From Helicobacter jaachi (lineage in GTDB: Bacteria; Campylobacterota; Campylobacteria; Campylobacterales; Helicobacteraceae), in contig NZ_JRPR02000001.1 in the NCBI RefSeq assembly GCF_000763135.2, positions 1 through 64,000 of the forward strand: a DNA stretch of 64,000 nt, written 5' to 3'. Both the position numbers and the translations under genes were made by a program. Shown piece after piece: positions 28,870-37,048 of the stretch; the first letter of the stretch is position 1, and the number at the start of each line of letters is the position of its first letter. Below the pieces are notes generated by a model. That model did not search any database. It saw only the letters and a list, made by a program, of their open reading frames with translations, and was not told where the DNA came from.

Positions 28870-29018
28870 TTATAGAATCTAGCCTCAAAAAACAAGTTGA
28901 TAGATGCTTAAAGCAGCTATAACTTTATACTTTGAGGGCTAATGTGAGCTTTGCTTACATTTGTAAGATGCGCGCGGCTTTTTATAAAAAGCAACAGCGC
29001 GGGAATTATAGAATCTAG
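28870..29018 (-). repeat. dispersed modular repeat, copy C
   Basis: On the minus strand it reads TAGATTCTATAATTCCCGCG, the hairpin GCTTTTTATAAAAAGC, CCGCGCGCATCTTACAA, a core hairpin (AATGTAAGC AAA GCTCACATT, with one mismatch) unlike that of copies A and B, CTCAAAGTATAAAGTTATAG, and ATCAACTTGTTTTTTGAGG, closing with another TAGATTCTATAAT. It sits exactly at the right breakpoint of the proposed inversion and forms the artificial tail of the truncated HAD gene. Confidence 0.88.
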
Positions 29019-29231
29019 CTTTTGTGTGATAAAAAATTCGCTTGCTAGATGTTCAAAAGTGCGCGGCTCTAAGCCTAGAGATTTGCCTACTTCATAGTGT
29101 GAGAGGGGATTTAGTTTAGCATAAGGGTGTAAGGGCGCGCTAGCCCCCATTTGCCTTGCAGCGTGAGAGCAAGCCTCCTCCCACGCGCTCAAACTATCAG
29201 CTAGCACACCATCAAAGTCAAAGCATATCAT
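28917..29231 (-). pseudogene. HAD-family phosphatase, 5' fragment (motif I only)
   Basis: The frame begins MICFDFDGVLADSL, with the DxD nucleophile motif of HAD phosphatases, and runs through a plausible cap region to FFITQKLDSI (about residue 75). After the word AGATTCTATA it enters repeat copy C, so the remaining 29 residues are repeat-encoded and not HAD-like. Motifs II-IV are missing; they are all in the 88-480 fragment, which resumes at DSI with the matching frame. The start codon is 36 bp after the stop of the binding-protein gene, so this was the second gene of an operon. Almost certainly non-functional as it stands. Confidence 0.82.
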
Positions 29232-29267
29232 TCATTTTTACCGGACGCACAGTCGCACATGGAAATG

Positions 29268-30476
29268 TTAAGGCAAGAGTTTATTTACATCTCTTGTCAT
29301 TTCTTTTAGCACATTTTTATAGTCTGTGCGCTCACCTGTTAGGAGTTGTTCAGAATATGTATAAACAAGCTCTGCACATTTTAGAGCATTATCGCCGGGG
29401 AATGTAGGCCATATACCCATAATCTCAATTTGTGAAGGCGCAACAGTGTAGTTTGGATTCTTATCATAGAAACTCTTAAGCTCTTGCAAAGATTTAGCAT
29501 TAGTAGTCATATAGCCTGTGTATTGTGGCACATATTTATTTGCTGTGCTTGTTACATACTTAATGTATTTCATAGCTGCTTCTGCGTTTTTAGTAGAGGT
29601 AAGCATTACCACACTACCGCCAACGGGTAATTGCCCGCCACTTTTCACACTTGGCCATTTAGATACTTTAAGTTCAAAGTTTTTACCCACGCTTTTTTCC
29701 ATCATAGTAAGTCCAGCAGAGCTTTCAAAATACATACCAAGATTGCCCGCATAGAAAGACTTTAGCGCATCAGGCACTTTAATATTTGGCATTTTAGCCT
29801 TAGTGTGGAAGTCGCTTAGGAGTTTAAATACCCACTCACCAATTTCATTATCAAAGCCGATTTTGCCTTTTTTATTGATGAATTCACCGCCTTGAGACAT
29901 TACAAGCGCCATTTGTAGCCATACATGCGTAAGGTTTGCAAAATACGCACCTTGCTTGCCCGGTAGCTTGTTTATCATATTTGCAAGCTCAAATACTTCG
30001 TCCCAAGTTTTAGGAAGCGGTTTATTCCAGCCAGCTTTTTTTACTAAGTCCATATTGTAATATGCCACAGGCATAGAGGCTGCAAAAGGGATAGCATATA
30101 CTTTGCCATTAAGTGTGGTTGGCTTTAGCATTTTATCTGTGTAGCCGCGCTCCTCTTTGTCAGTAAGATAAGAATCTAGAGGCTGTGGGATATTTTTACT
30201 TTGCAGTGTAGGCAAGTAGTTAAAGCTATCAAAAGCCACATCAGGGAGCTTATTTACAATCTTTTCACGCAAGAGCTTTGCAGTTTGCTCCTCATAATGT
30301 TGTGTTGGGGCGGTAAATTTCACTTCAATATCAGGATTCTCACGCTCAAAATCTGCCTTAATTTTATTATGCAATTCATTAAACCAAGTATAGCTATATG
30401 ACACAATAATTTGTGTTTTAGCCTCCAAAAAGCACATACACAAAGCCGCTAGTAAGCCTAAACGAAAGATTTTCAT
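29268..30476 (-). CDS. ABC transporter periplasmic substrate-binding protein (family 1, UgpB-like)
   Basis: This 402-residue protein has a signal peptide (MKIFRLGLLAALCMCFLEA) and the family 1 extracellular solute-binding layout: IIVSYSYTWFNELHNKI, NPDIEVKF, VYAIPFAASMPVAYYNMDLVKKAGW and PKTWDEV. It looks like the glycerol-3-phosphate/sugar group (UgpB/MalE-like). No permease or ATPase gene is adjacent; upstream lies a divergent MBOAT gene. Its old operon partners were probably the HAD phosphatase and, before the inversion, the metallophosphoesterase now at 515-1336. The ligand may therefore be a phosphoester (inference). Confidence 0.85.
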   Translation of the reverse strand: MKIFRLGLLAALCMCFLEAKTQIIVSYSYTWFNELHNKIKADFERENPDIEVKFTAPTQHYEEQTAKLLREKIVNKLPDVAFDSFNYLPTLQSKNIPQPLDSYLTDKEERGYTDKMLKPTTLNGKVYAIPFAASMPVAYYNMDLVKKAGWNKPLPKTWDEVFELANMINKLPGKQGAYFANLTHVWLQMALVMSQGGEFINKKGKIGFDNEIGEWVFKLLSDFHTKAKMPNIKVPDALKSFYAGNLGMYFESSAGLTMMEKSVGKNFELKVSKWPSVKSGGQLPVGGSVVMLTSTKNAEAAMKYIKYVTSTANKYVPQYTGYMTTNAKSLQELKSFYDKNPNYTVAPSQIEIMGIWPTFPGDNALKCAELVYTYSEQLLTGERTDYKNVLKEMTRDVNKLLP

Positions 30477-30631
30477 TTTTCACTCCTTAAAATTAAAATT
30501 AAAGTCTATGCCACGCACACACTTACAAAGTGCGAATTTTAGATTCTGTATTTAAAAATAAATGACATATCAAGTAAAGTAAAAGTAAATTTTAAATTTA
30601 TCATTTTGCGCGCGCGAATTTGTCGCAATTA

Positions 30632-30640
30632 TGCTATAAT
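30632..30640 (+). promoter_or_regulatory. extended -10 promoter TGCTATAAT
   Basis: TGCTATAAT is a perfect extended -10 element, reading rightward towards the second MBOAT gene, with a leader of about 125 bp that contains the partial repeat copy F. No convincing -35 box is visible. Confidence 0.6.
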
Positions 30641-30669
30641 CCCCACTTTTGTGATTTTAGGACGCTAAA

Positions 30670-30725
30670 TTTATAGAATCTAACTTAAAAAAACGAAGTT
30701 GATAAGTATAAAAGTATTCAAAGCT
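30670..30725 (-). repeat. partial dispersed repeat, copy F (right module only)
   Basis: On the minus strand it reads CTTAAGCTTTGAATAC...ATACTTATCAACTTCGTTTTTTTAAG, then TTAGATTCTATAAAT. It matches the right-hand module of copies A-D (AAGCTT, ATCAACTT-G-TTTTTT, AAG, word), but the left module and core are absent. It lies in the leader between the divergent binding-protein and MBOAT genes. Confidence 0.6.
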
Positions 30726-30769
30726 TAAGGGATAAGATACAGAACAAAGATTGAAATAGGATTAGATAA

Positions 30770-32182
30770 ATGAGTTTTTTCTCCATTGAATTTAGCCTTT
30801 TGCTGCTAGCATTTTTTATGCTCTATTGGCTACTTCAATCACTCACTTTACAGAATCTAGCCCTGCTTTGTTTTAATTATATAGTTATTTATTTGTTTAA
30901 CCCCTACTTCGCGCTTATTGTGTGCATTTATACTTGTTTGGTGTATTTTCTAGCCCTTTTTATCGATACGATGCGTTCGCGTTTTGCGTTTTTGTGCTGC
31001 GTGTGCGTGGCACTTTTGTTTTTGTGCTTTTTTAAATATTATGCCAATATTAAAGATGAATTTGATGCGCTTTTAGCCCTTTTAGGGCTTGATTTCATAG
31101 AAGCAGATATTATCTTTCCGCTAGGCATTAGTTTTTATACTTTTGCGTCTATTACTTACCTGTGCGCGGTGTATGAGGGCAGTAAAAATCTTATGCAAGA
31201 TAGTTATTATGAGGAGGGAAATCCAGCCATTGAGGGCTTTATCCCACTTGCGACTTATTTATCATTTTTTGCCACATTTATGGCGGGACCCATTATGCGC
31301 AGTGGGTTTTTCTTTTCACAATATCACGCCAAACGCTCCTTTGGCAGTATAGATTCTATAATCGCGCTTATTATTTTTGGCGTCGTTAAAAAGGCATTTA
31401 TCGCTAATTATTTAGAGATTTACGCCTCGCCTATACTTAATGCACCCTTTGAATACCATAGCCTTGAGCTTTTGTGCGCGCTTTTTGCATACAGCATACA
31501 GATTTATTGTGATTTTAGCGGGTATGTAAATCTTATGTGCGCCTTTGGGCTTATGCTAGGCTTTCATCTACCACCAAATTTTAATATGCCCTATATGGCA
31601 AAAAATATTAAAGACTTTTGGAGCAGGTGGCATATTAGCCTATCTACCTTTATTCGCGATTTTATCTATATCCCGCTAGGTGGTAATAGAAAGGGCTTTA
31701 TTAATACGCAAATCTTTGTGCTTATCGCCTTTGGTTTATCAGGCTTATGGCATGGGAATACTTGGACATTTCTGCTTTGGGGGCTTTTGCATGGGCTTGG
31801 CTTAGTGTGGCTTAACTGCTTAAAAGCCCTTGAGATAGATTTTAGCGCTTTGCCTTTTGTTGGTGCGCTTTGCACATTTTTATTCGTGAGTTTTTGCTGG
31901 ATTTTCTTTTATTATCATTCGCTTGATGAGGTGGGCAGCTTTTTTGTAGCCTTTGCTCAAGGCTTTGCTAAAAGCGCGCCACTTTATGTGTGGTGGCTGC
32001 TTGGAGCGTATTTTATTATCTTTTTGTGCTACCCGCTTATGCGCGGTAGTATGGAGGCGTGCGCAAAGGTGCTAAGCTTTATCCCATTTGTGATTAAGCC
32101 CTTTGTGCTTTGTGTGATTTTTACGCTCATCATTGGGTTTATGCCCTCTGGCATACCTAATTTTATTTATGCGAGTTTTTAA
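30770..32182 (+). CDS. MBOAT-family O-acyltransferase, second copy (PatA-like)
   Basis: This 470-residue polytopic membrane protein shares the AlgI-type motifs with the first copy: PLGISFYTFASITYLCAVYEG, LSFFATFMAGPIMR, YCDFSGYVNLMCAFGLM, IKDFWSRWHISLSTFIRDFIYIPLGGNRKG and GLWHGNTW (catalytic His). The sequences are clearly different outside the motifs, so this is not a recent duplication. It is followed, with one-base overlaps, by two SGNH genes, the arrangement known for peptidoglycan O-acetylation in Campylobacter (patA, patB, ape1). I favour that role. Confidence 0.88.
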   Translation: MSFFSIEFSLLLLAFFMLYWLLQSLTLQNLALLCFNYIVIYLFNPYFALIVCIYTCLVYFLALFIDTMRSRFAFLCCVCVALLFLCFFKYYANIKDEFDALLALLGLDFIEADIIFPLGISFYTFASITYLCAVYEGSKNLMQDSYYEEGNPAIEGFIPLATYLSFFATFMAGPIMRSGFFFSQYHAKRSFGSIDSIIALIIFGVVKKAFIANYLEIYASPILNAPFEYHSLELLCALFAYSIQIYCDFSGYVNLMCAFGLMLGFHLPPNFNMPYMAKNIKDFWSRWHISLSTFIRDFIYIPLGGNRKGFINTQIFVLIAFGLSGLWHGNTWTFLLWGLLHGLGLVWLNCLKALEIDFSALPFVGALCTFLFVSFCWIFFYYHSLDEVGSFFVAFAQGFAKSAPLYVWWLLGAYFIIFLCYPLMRGSMEACAKVLSFIPFVIKPFVLCVIFTLIIGFMPSGIPNFIYASF

Positions 32183-33600
32183 TGCAGCAGGCAAAGTTTG
32201 TTTTCATCGCATTTTTTACACTTCTTAGCCTTACAATAACCCTGCACAGCTCCATTGTAACCTACATCGAGCAGCAATACCATAACTTTACAGAATCTCA
32301 TAGCCTTTTTGCGCGCACATTGGGCGATGTCTATCAGGCAAGCTTTTTGAAGCCTTATGCGATTTTTGCTTTAAGCGATGAGGTTATGCGTGATTTAGAG
32401 CAACAAAGAGCGCGTATTTTTACTTTCAATAATGCTTTTGATAGCGCTCCTTTGCCATTAGATGATGAGGATATAGAATCTACGCTAACAAATAATTTGC
32501 CAGATTCTAAAACGCCCACAATACCTGCTATCGCGCAAGCACCCCAAACTATGCCAGAGCCTACTATTCCGCAGCCCACTATTGTAGAATCCACCACAGA
32601 ATCTAAACCATTAAATCCCACAGATTCTAATGCTACAGAATCTAGCGCCGCGCAATCCCCCCGCATAGAATCTAAGCCTATAGAATCTAAAGACACGCCA
32701 GAGCCAGCCAATGCACAAAAGCCCGCAGAAAAATCCCCAGAAAATCCTCCGCAAAAGCCTATTGAGGAGAGTTACACACCTTTAAGAGCAATCAACAATC
32801 CACGCATTAGCATTATGGAGGGTTCATCTGTGCTACTCATAGGAGATTCTATGATGCAAGGCGTCGCGCCCTATATTCTTAAAGGCTTTAAGAAACTTAA
32901 TCTCACAGGTATAAACCTTAGCAAACACAGCACAGGCTTAACTTATAAGCATTATTTTGATTGGGAGGCAGCCACCAAAGATGCCTTTATGAATAATCCT
33001 CAAATTGCCCTTGTTGTGGTGCTTCTAGGCGCAAATGACCCATGGACTATGAAAAAGCATATCGCCTTTAAAAGCGCGCGTTGGGAGGAGATTTACACAC
33101 AGCGCATTAGTGAGATTATAGCCGTTGCTAAAGCGCATAATGCGCGCGTGGTGTGGTATGAAGTGCCATCAGTGCGCGAAAAAAGCCTAAATGATAAAAT
33201 TTTATATCTTAATAGCCTCTATGAGCATACACTTAAAAATAATGGCGAATATTTCTTGCAAACTAATGGCATAATCACGCAGGGTGGGAAATATTCAGCC
33301 TTTATCAAAAATGCAAAAAATAAAAGCGTGCAAGTGCGTATTGATGATGGTGTGCATTTCACAGCGCGCGGCTATCAAATTATGGCAAATATCTTTTTAA
33401 ACGCGCTTGTGATAGAGCCTGCTAGCACAGATTCTGCGCCTATAGATTCTATGAATACAGAATCTAAGAGCGTAGATTCTATAAACACAGAATCTGCCAT
33501 AGAATCTACACAAGGCACAGCCATACAATCGCGCGCGCAAGGAAAAATGCAAGGCAAAGATTATGCGCTTATGCGTTTTGCGCTAAATAGGGCAGAATAA
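32182..33600 (+). CDS. SGNH/DUF459 acyltransfer protein (PatB-like) with word-encoded repeats
   Basis: This 472-residue protein has one N-terminal membrane span (about residues 5-22), then a disordered Pro/Ser/Glu-rich linker (about 90-205) and an SGNH domain: LLIGDSMMQGVAPYI (Ser), VVLLGANDPW (Asn) and the catalytic DGVHFTARGYQIM. The C-terminus (about 415-460) is again low-complexity, TDSAPIDSMNTES. Both disordered parts are built largely from AGAATCT (ES) and AGATTCT (DS) words, about 14 in this gene. Likely role: moving acetyl from the MBOAT partner to periplasmic glycan. It starts on the TAATG overlap with the MBOAT stop. Confidence 0.8.
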   Translation: MQQAKFVFIAFFTLLSLTITLHSSIVTYIEQQYHNFTESHSLFARTLGDVYQASFLKPYAIFALSDEVMRDLEQQRARIFTFNNAFDSAPLPLDDEDIESTLTNNLPDSKTPTIPAIAQAPQTMPEPTIPQPTIVESTTESKPLNPTDSNATESSAAQSPRIESKPIESKDTPEPANAQKPAEKSPENPPQKPIEESYTPLRAINNPRISIMEGSSVLLIGDSMMQGVAPYILKGFKKLNLTGINLSKHSTGLTYKHYFDWEAATKDAFMNNPQIALVVVLLGANDPWTMKKHIAFKSARWEEIYTQRISEIIAVAKAHNARVVWYEVPSVREKSLNDKILYLNSLYEHTLKNNGEYFLQTNGIITQGGKYSAFIKNAKNKSVQVRIDDGVHFTARGYQIMANIFLNALVIEPASTDSAPIDSMNTESKSVDSINTESAIESTQGTAIQSRAQGKMQGKDYALMRFALNRAE

Positions 33601-34802
33601 TGCTTTTTAGGGTTTTTATAATATGTGCCTTGTGCTGCTGCGCCAAAGCCGCGCCATCTTACTCGCTAAGCGCCATTGCTAAAGCCTTAAATACAGAATC
33701 TACCATACCCGCGCAGAGCAAGCCGCTTTTACAATCTAGCCGCGGCATTATTAATTTTTCGCCCACATCAAGCGAGCTTGCCCAAAAGATAGCGCAAAAA
33801 ACGCCGCTTGTGGTGAGAATCTTGGGCGATTCACACATTGCGGGGGATTTTTTCTCACATCGTTTGCGGCAATTGCTTTTTAAAGATTATTCGCTAGGCT
33901 TTGTTTATCCGCTCTATCCGGCATATCACCAAAATATTGCCCTAAAATATGAAAGTAGCAATTTTGAGATTTTAAATTCGCGCACTGATGCGCTAGATGA
34001 TTATCCGCTAGGGGGCATAGTGGCAAGACCTACGGAGCTACCCGCACACATTAGCCTCACACCCAATATAAAAAGTGATAAATTGCTTAGTAAAATTATT
34101 TTTAAATCGCCCAATAAAGAAGGCGTGATTATCATAGAAGACGCCGCGCAGCAAAGATTTATTATTAGCGCGAAAAATCCTTTTGTGTGGCAGATTCTAA
34201 CCCTCAAACTCCAGTATCCCATTACCTTGCGCGCGCTCAATGAAAAGGTGCTTTTGGGCGGATTTTTCATCTATGATGAGGGGGGAAACAATATTGTTGA
34301 GAATCTAGGCATTAATGGCGCACGCGCAGATATTTGGCTTAAGTGGGATAAAAGGCTCATTCAAGAGGAGCTAGGGCTTTTGCCTGCGGATTTATTTATT
34401 TTGTGCTATGGCTCAAATGACGCGCTATATGATACTTTTAATGAAAGTGTGTTTTTAAAAAACTATAGCGATTTGATTGATACAATTAGGGCGGCTAATC
34501 CTAAGGCGCAGATTCTACTCTTAGCCCCACCGCCTGTGGTAAAAAAAGTAGCCAATGCAACAAAGCGCAGAAAAGCAGTCTATAAACTTACAAAAAATGC
34601 TAAAGCGGTTAAAAGCGCTATCCACAAGCTAGCCAAACAAAAGCAAACGCTCCTTTTTGATATGGAGGATTTCATCAATGAAAGTGGGGGAAAGAAAAAA
34701 TGGGAGCAGGCTAATCTCGCAAAGCCCGATGTGCATTTGCTTCCACTAGGCTATAGGCTTATAGCTGATAAGATTTTTTATGAGTTGCATAAACTTAAAT
34801 AG
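33600..34802 (+). CDS. periplasmic SGNH hydrolase (peptidoglycan O-acetylesterase Ape-like)
   Basis: This 400-residue protein has a signal peptide (MLFRVFIICALCCCAKA) and a bipartite SGNH domain: VRILGDSHIAGDFFSHRL (Ser near residue 79) early, then a beta-rich insert of about 130 residues, YGSNDALYD (Asn) and a C-terminal PDVHLLPLGYRLIAD (Asp/His). This layout resembles Campylobacter Ape1, which removes O-acetyl groups from peptidoglycan. It overlaps the PatB-like gene by one base, so addition and removal activities are co-expressed. Confidence 0.8.
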   Translation: MLFRVFIICALCCCAKAAPSYSLSAIAKALNTESTIPAQSKPLLQSSRGIINFSPTSSELAQKIAQKTPLVVRILGDSHIAGDFFSHRLRQLLFKDYSLGFVYPLYPAYHQNIALKYESSNFEILNSRTDALDDYPLGGIVARPTELPAHISLTPNIKSDKLLSKIIFKSPNKEGVIIIEDAAQQRFIISAKNPFVWQILTLKLQYPITLRALNEKVLLGGFFIYDEGGNNIVENLGINGARADIWLKWDKRLIQEELGLLPADLFILCYGSNDALYDTFNESVFLKNYSDLIDTIRAANPKAQILLLAPPPVVKKVANATKRRKAVYKLTKNAKAVKSAIHKLAKQKQTLLFDMEDFINESGGKKKWEQANLAKPDVHLLPLGYRLIADKIFYELHKLK

Positions 34803-34805
34803 ATT

Positions 34806-35378
34806 CTATAAACTTTTTTTCACTTTTTTGGAGGCTTGCGCGATAAGTAAATATACGCATATACCTATGCCAAGCAGCACAAAAGGCACGATATAGGAGT
34901 GCGCATCAATCTTTTCAAGCAGTATAATTACCCAATGGCTTGCATAATATCCGCATAATCCCACAATCACCGCCCACACTACGCAGGAGAATGCGTTAAT
35001 GAGCAGAAATGTTTTGAGATTAAAGCGGCTAAAGCCAATGGCAAGCGGCACGATAGTTTTTACACCATAAATATATTTGCTAAAGACAATGAGCCACGAG
35101 CCATAGCGCTTGAGCCAAATTTGTGAAAGGGCGATTTTGCGTTTATGCTTAGAGAGAAAGGTGATAAGCTCTTTTTTTTGATAGCGAGCAAGAAAGGCTA
35201 GAAGTGAGCTGCCGAGCATATTTCCAGCGCAAGCCACCACAATGGCTAGCCACAAATCCATTTTCCCAAGCGCACTCATCACACCCGCTGTAACAAGCCC
35301 CACATACCCCCCGCCAAAGCTATATAGCAATAACAGCACATACCCCCATTGCTCAAGTGAGCTCATCGTATCTTCCAT
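34806..35378 (-). CDS. DedA-family membrane protein
   Basis: This 190-residue protein has about five membrane segments and the family's glycine and arginine motifs (GNMLGSSLLAFLARYQ, YGSWLIVFSKYIYGVKTIVPLAIGFSRFNLKTFL). DedA proteins are proton-linked membrane proteins implicated in lipid flipping and undecaprenyl phosphate recycling. The start ATG 35378 follows AGGAGTAAA; a second ATG four codons in is possible. It is convergent with the Ape-like gene, with only 3 bp between the stops. Confidence 0.88.
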   Translation of the reverse strand: MEDTMSSLEQWGYVLLLLYSFGGGYVGLVTAGVMSALGKMDLWLAIVVACAGNMLGSSLLAFLARYQKKELITFLSKHKRKIALSQIWLKRYGSWLIVFSKYIYGVKTIVPLAIGFSRFNLKTFLLINAFSCVVWAVIVGLCGYYASHWVIILLEKIDAHSYIVPFVLLGIGICVYLLIAQASKKVKKSL

Positions 35379-35416
35379 TTTACTCCTTTGAGAATGCTGC
35401 AGATTCTGTGGATTCT

Positions 35417-35435
35417 ATCATAATGATAATAAATC
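35417..35435. promoter_or_regulatory. possible Fur-type operator upstream of dedA
   Basis: CATAATGATAATAAATCTT matches the E. coli Fur 19-mer at about 14 of 19 positions, with the core AATGATAAT intact. It lies about 40 bp before the DedA start. AT-rich DNA gives such matches easily, so this is only a candidate. Confidence 0.25.
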
Positions 35436-35484
35436 TTATATAAATACCTATATGAGCGCTTTTGGCGCACCGCTTTAATACGCC

Positions 35485-36135
35485 TCAATGCACTTCGTGC
35501 AGGGCTTTGTCATAGAGATGATAGATTTTATTGCATGCTTTGGCTATGCTTTGGTCGTGTGTGGCAAGGATTAGCGCGGCTTTTTGCACGCGGACATAAT
35601 CAAAGATAATCTCCATAACGCGCAGGGCTGTTTGTTTGTCTAAATTGCCCGTTGGCTCATCGGCAAAGATAATTTTTGGCTTTTTGGTAAGCACGCGCGC
35701 GATAGATAGCCGCTGCTGCTGCCCGCCGCTAAGCTCGCCTATGGGTTTATGGATAACTTTTGCAATGTCAAAAGATTCTAATAACTGCTCATCAATGGGT
35801 TGATTTGAAAGGATTGAGGCGACTTTGAGATTTTCTAATCCGCTAAATCCACGAAACAAATAATGCGCCTGAAATACAATCCCTATACGCAGCCGCCGCA
35901 ATAAAAGCTGCTCCTTTGCAGGCAGTTTATACACATCTTCTATGCCAAAGAGGCTCACGCGCCCACTTTTGGGCGGAAGTAGGGTGGAGAGATTATTTAA
36001 AATGCTTGATTTCCCACTCCCACTCACGCCCAAAATGGCTATACTTTCGCCCTCATTGGCTTTAAGTGTGAGATTTTCATAGAGGGTAGTTTCAAAGCTG
36101 TGGGCGAGATTACTCGCATAGAGCAGCGGATTCAT
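35485..36135 (-). CDS. ABC transporter ATP-binding protein, LolD-like
   Basis: This 216-residue ATPase has Walker A GVSGSGKSS (about residues 36-44), Q-loop FQAHYLF, signature LSGGQQQRLSIARVL, Walker B IIFADEPTGNLD and the switch His in LATHDQ. The TGNLD and RLRIGIVFQ features are those of the LolD/MacB/FtsE group, serving lipoprotein release or mechanotransmission transporters. No permease gene adjoins it, so its partner must be elsewhere. The start ATG follows AAAGGAAAGCT. Confidence 0.88.
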   Translation of the reverse strand: MNPLLYASNLAHSFETTLYENLTLKANEGESIAILGVSGSGKSSILNNLSTLLPPKSGRVSLFGIEDVYKLPAKEQLLLRRLRIGIVFQAHYLFRGFSGLENLKVASILSNQPIDEQLLESFDIAKVIHKPIGELSGGQQQRLSIARVLTKKPKIIFADEPTGNLDKQTALRVMEIIFDYVRVQKAALILATHDQSIAKACNKIYHLYDKALHEVH

Positions 36136-36361
36136 AGCTTTCCTTTGGTGTAAGAGTTAGGTAATGGGCTAGATTCTATCATAAAATAATTTTTTAGAGC
36201 AAAATAGGGATTTATGAATGTAAAAAGTCATCATAAGCCCTATATGATAGAATCTACCAAGTTTATTAATAGAATTTTGTTAATATTTGTTTATATGTTA
36301 ATTTTGTAGAGTAAAATAAAACATCGCGATTAAGCGAATTCATTTCTCAAAAGGAGCAAAT

Positions 36362-36913
36362 ATGAAAAAAGTTATGTTGTGTGCAGCACTTAGCATTGCG
36401 TGCAGTGCAGGATTAATGGCGGAGTCTTATGTGGTTGATGCCTCTCACTCATCAGTTGAATTTGGCGTAAAGCATATGAGCGTGAGCAATGTAAAAGGGA
36501 GCTTTGATAAGTTTAGCGGAAGCGTTGAGCTTGATGGCAAGACAATTACAAAGCTTGATGGCGAAGTGCAAATCGCTTCGATTAATACCAATTCCGAAGC
36601 GCGCGATAAGCACTTGAATGCGCCAGATTTTTTTGACGCTAAGAAATTTGATAAAGCCACGCTAAGCCTTGTAAAGCACAGCGGCAAGAAGCTTGAAGCG
36701 AATGTAACAATTAGGGGTATTACTAAGAAAGTAACTTTTGATGTAGAGCTTAATGGTCCTGTAAAGCACCCAAAAACAGGCAAAGATGTTATCGCGCTTT
36801 CACTTGAGGGCAAACTTAATCGCAAGGATTTCAATGTCGGTGCAGACACTGCAAATGCGATGGTAAGCGATAATGTGAATGTAAAAATCGAGCTTGAGGC
36901 TGCGCAAAAATAA
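36362..36913 (+). CDS. YceI-family periplasmic lipid-binding protein
   Basis: This 183-residue protein has a signal peptide (MKKVMLCAALSIACSAGLMA) and the lipocalin-like YceI fold signatures: YVVDASHSSVEFGVKHM, VKGSFDKFSGSVEL, INTNSEARDKHL and ANVTIRGITKKVTFDVEL. The family binds isoprenoid-type lipids; Helicobacter has a conserved homologue. It has its own strong ribosome site (AAAAGGAGCAAAT) and is followed by a stem-loop terminator. Confidence 0.93.
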   Translation: MKKVMLCAALSIACSAGLMAESYVVDASHSSVEFGVKHMSVSNVKGSFDKFSGSVELDGKTITKLDGEVQIASINTNSEARDKHLNAPDFFDAKKFDKATLSLVKHSGKKLEANVTIRGITKKVTFDVELNGPVKHPKTGKDVIALSLEGKLNRKDFNVGADTANAMVSDNVNVKIELEAAQK

Positions 36914-36921
36914 TTTCTTTT

Positions 36922-36950
36922 AAAGTGTCGGTGCGTGCATCGGCACTTTT
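36922..36950 (+). terminator. rho-independent terminator of yceI
   Basis: AAAGTGTCG, then loop GTGCGTGCAT, then CGGCACTTTT: a 9-bp stem with one G-T pair running into four T, just 9 bp past the yceI stop. It is one of the few classical terminators in the window. Confidence 0.7.
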
Positions 36951-37048
36951 GCTTACAATCTCCTTTAAACGCTTAGAATCTATCCTGCAAAATACTCATA
37001 TATCTTGCGCTAACAATGCTAGATTCTGTAATTATGCAAATATAGAAT

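Noticed and set aside
28770-28870. AT-rich, partly palindromic stretch upstream of the TonB receptor as a Fur operator
   Set aside because: Several weak matches to the Fur consensus can be drawn in such AT-rich DNA; none is convincing enough to list.
35172-35179. Run of eight T in the DedA gene
   Set aside because: Too short, and the reading frame is intact; not above expectation in this AT-rich genome.
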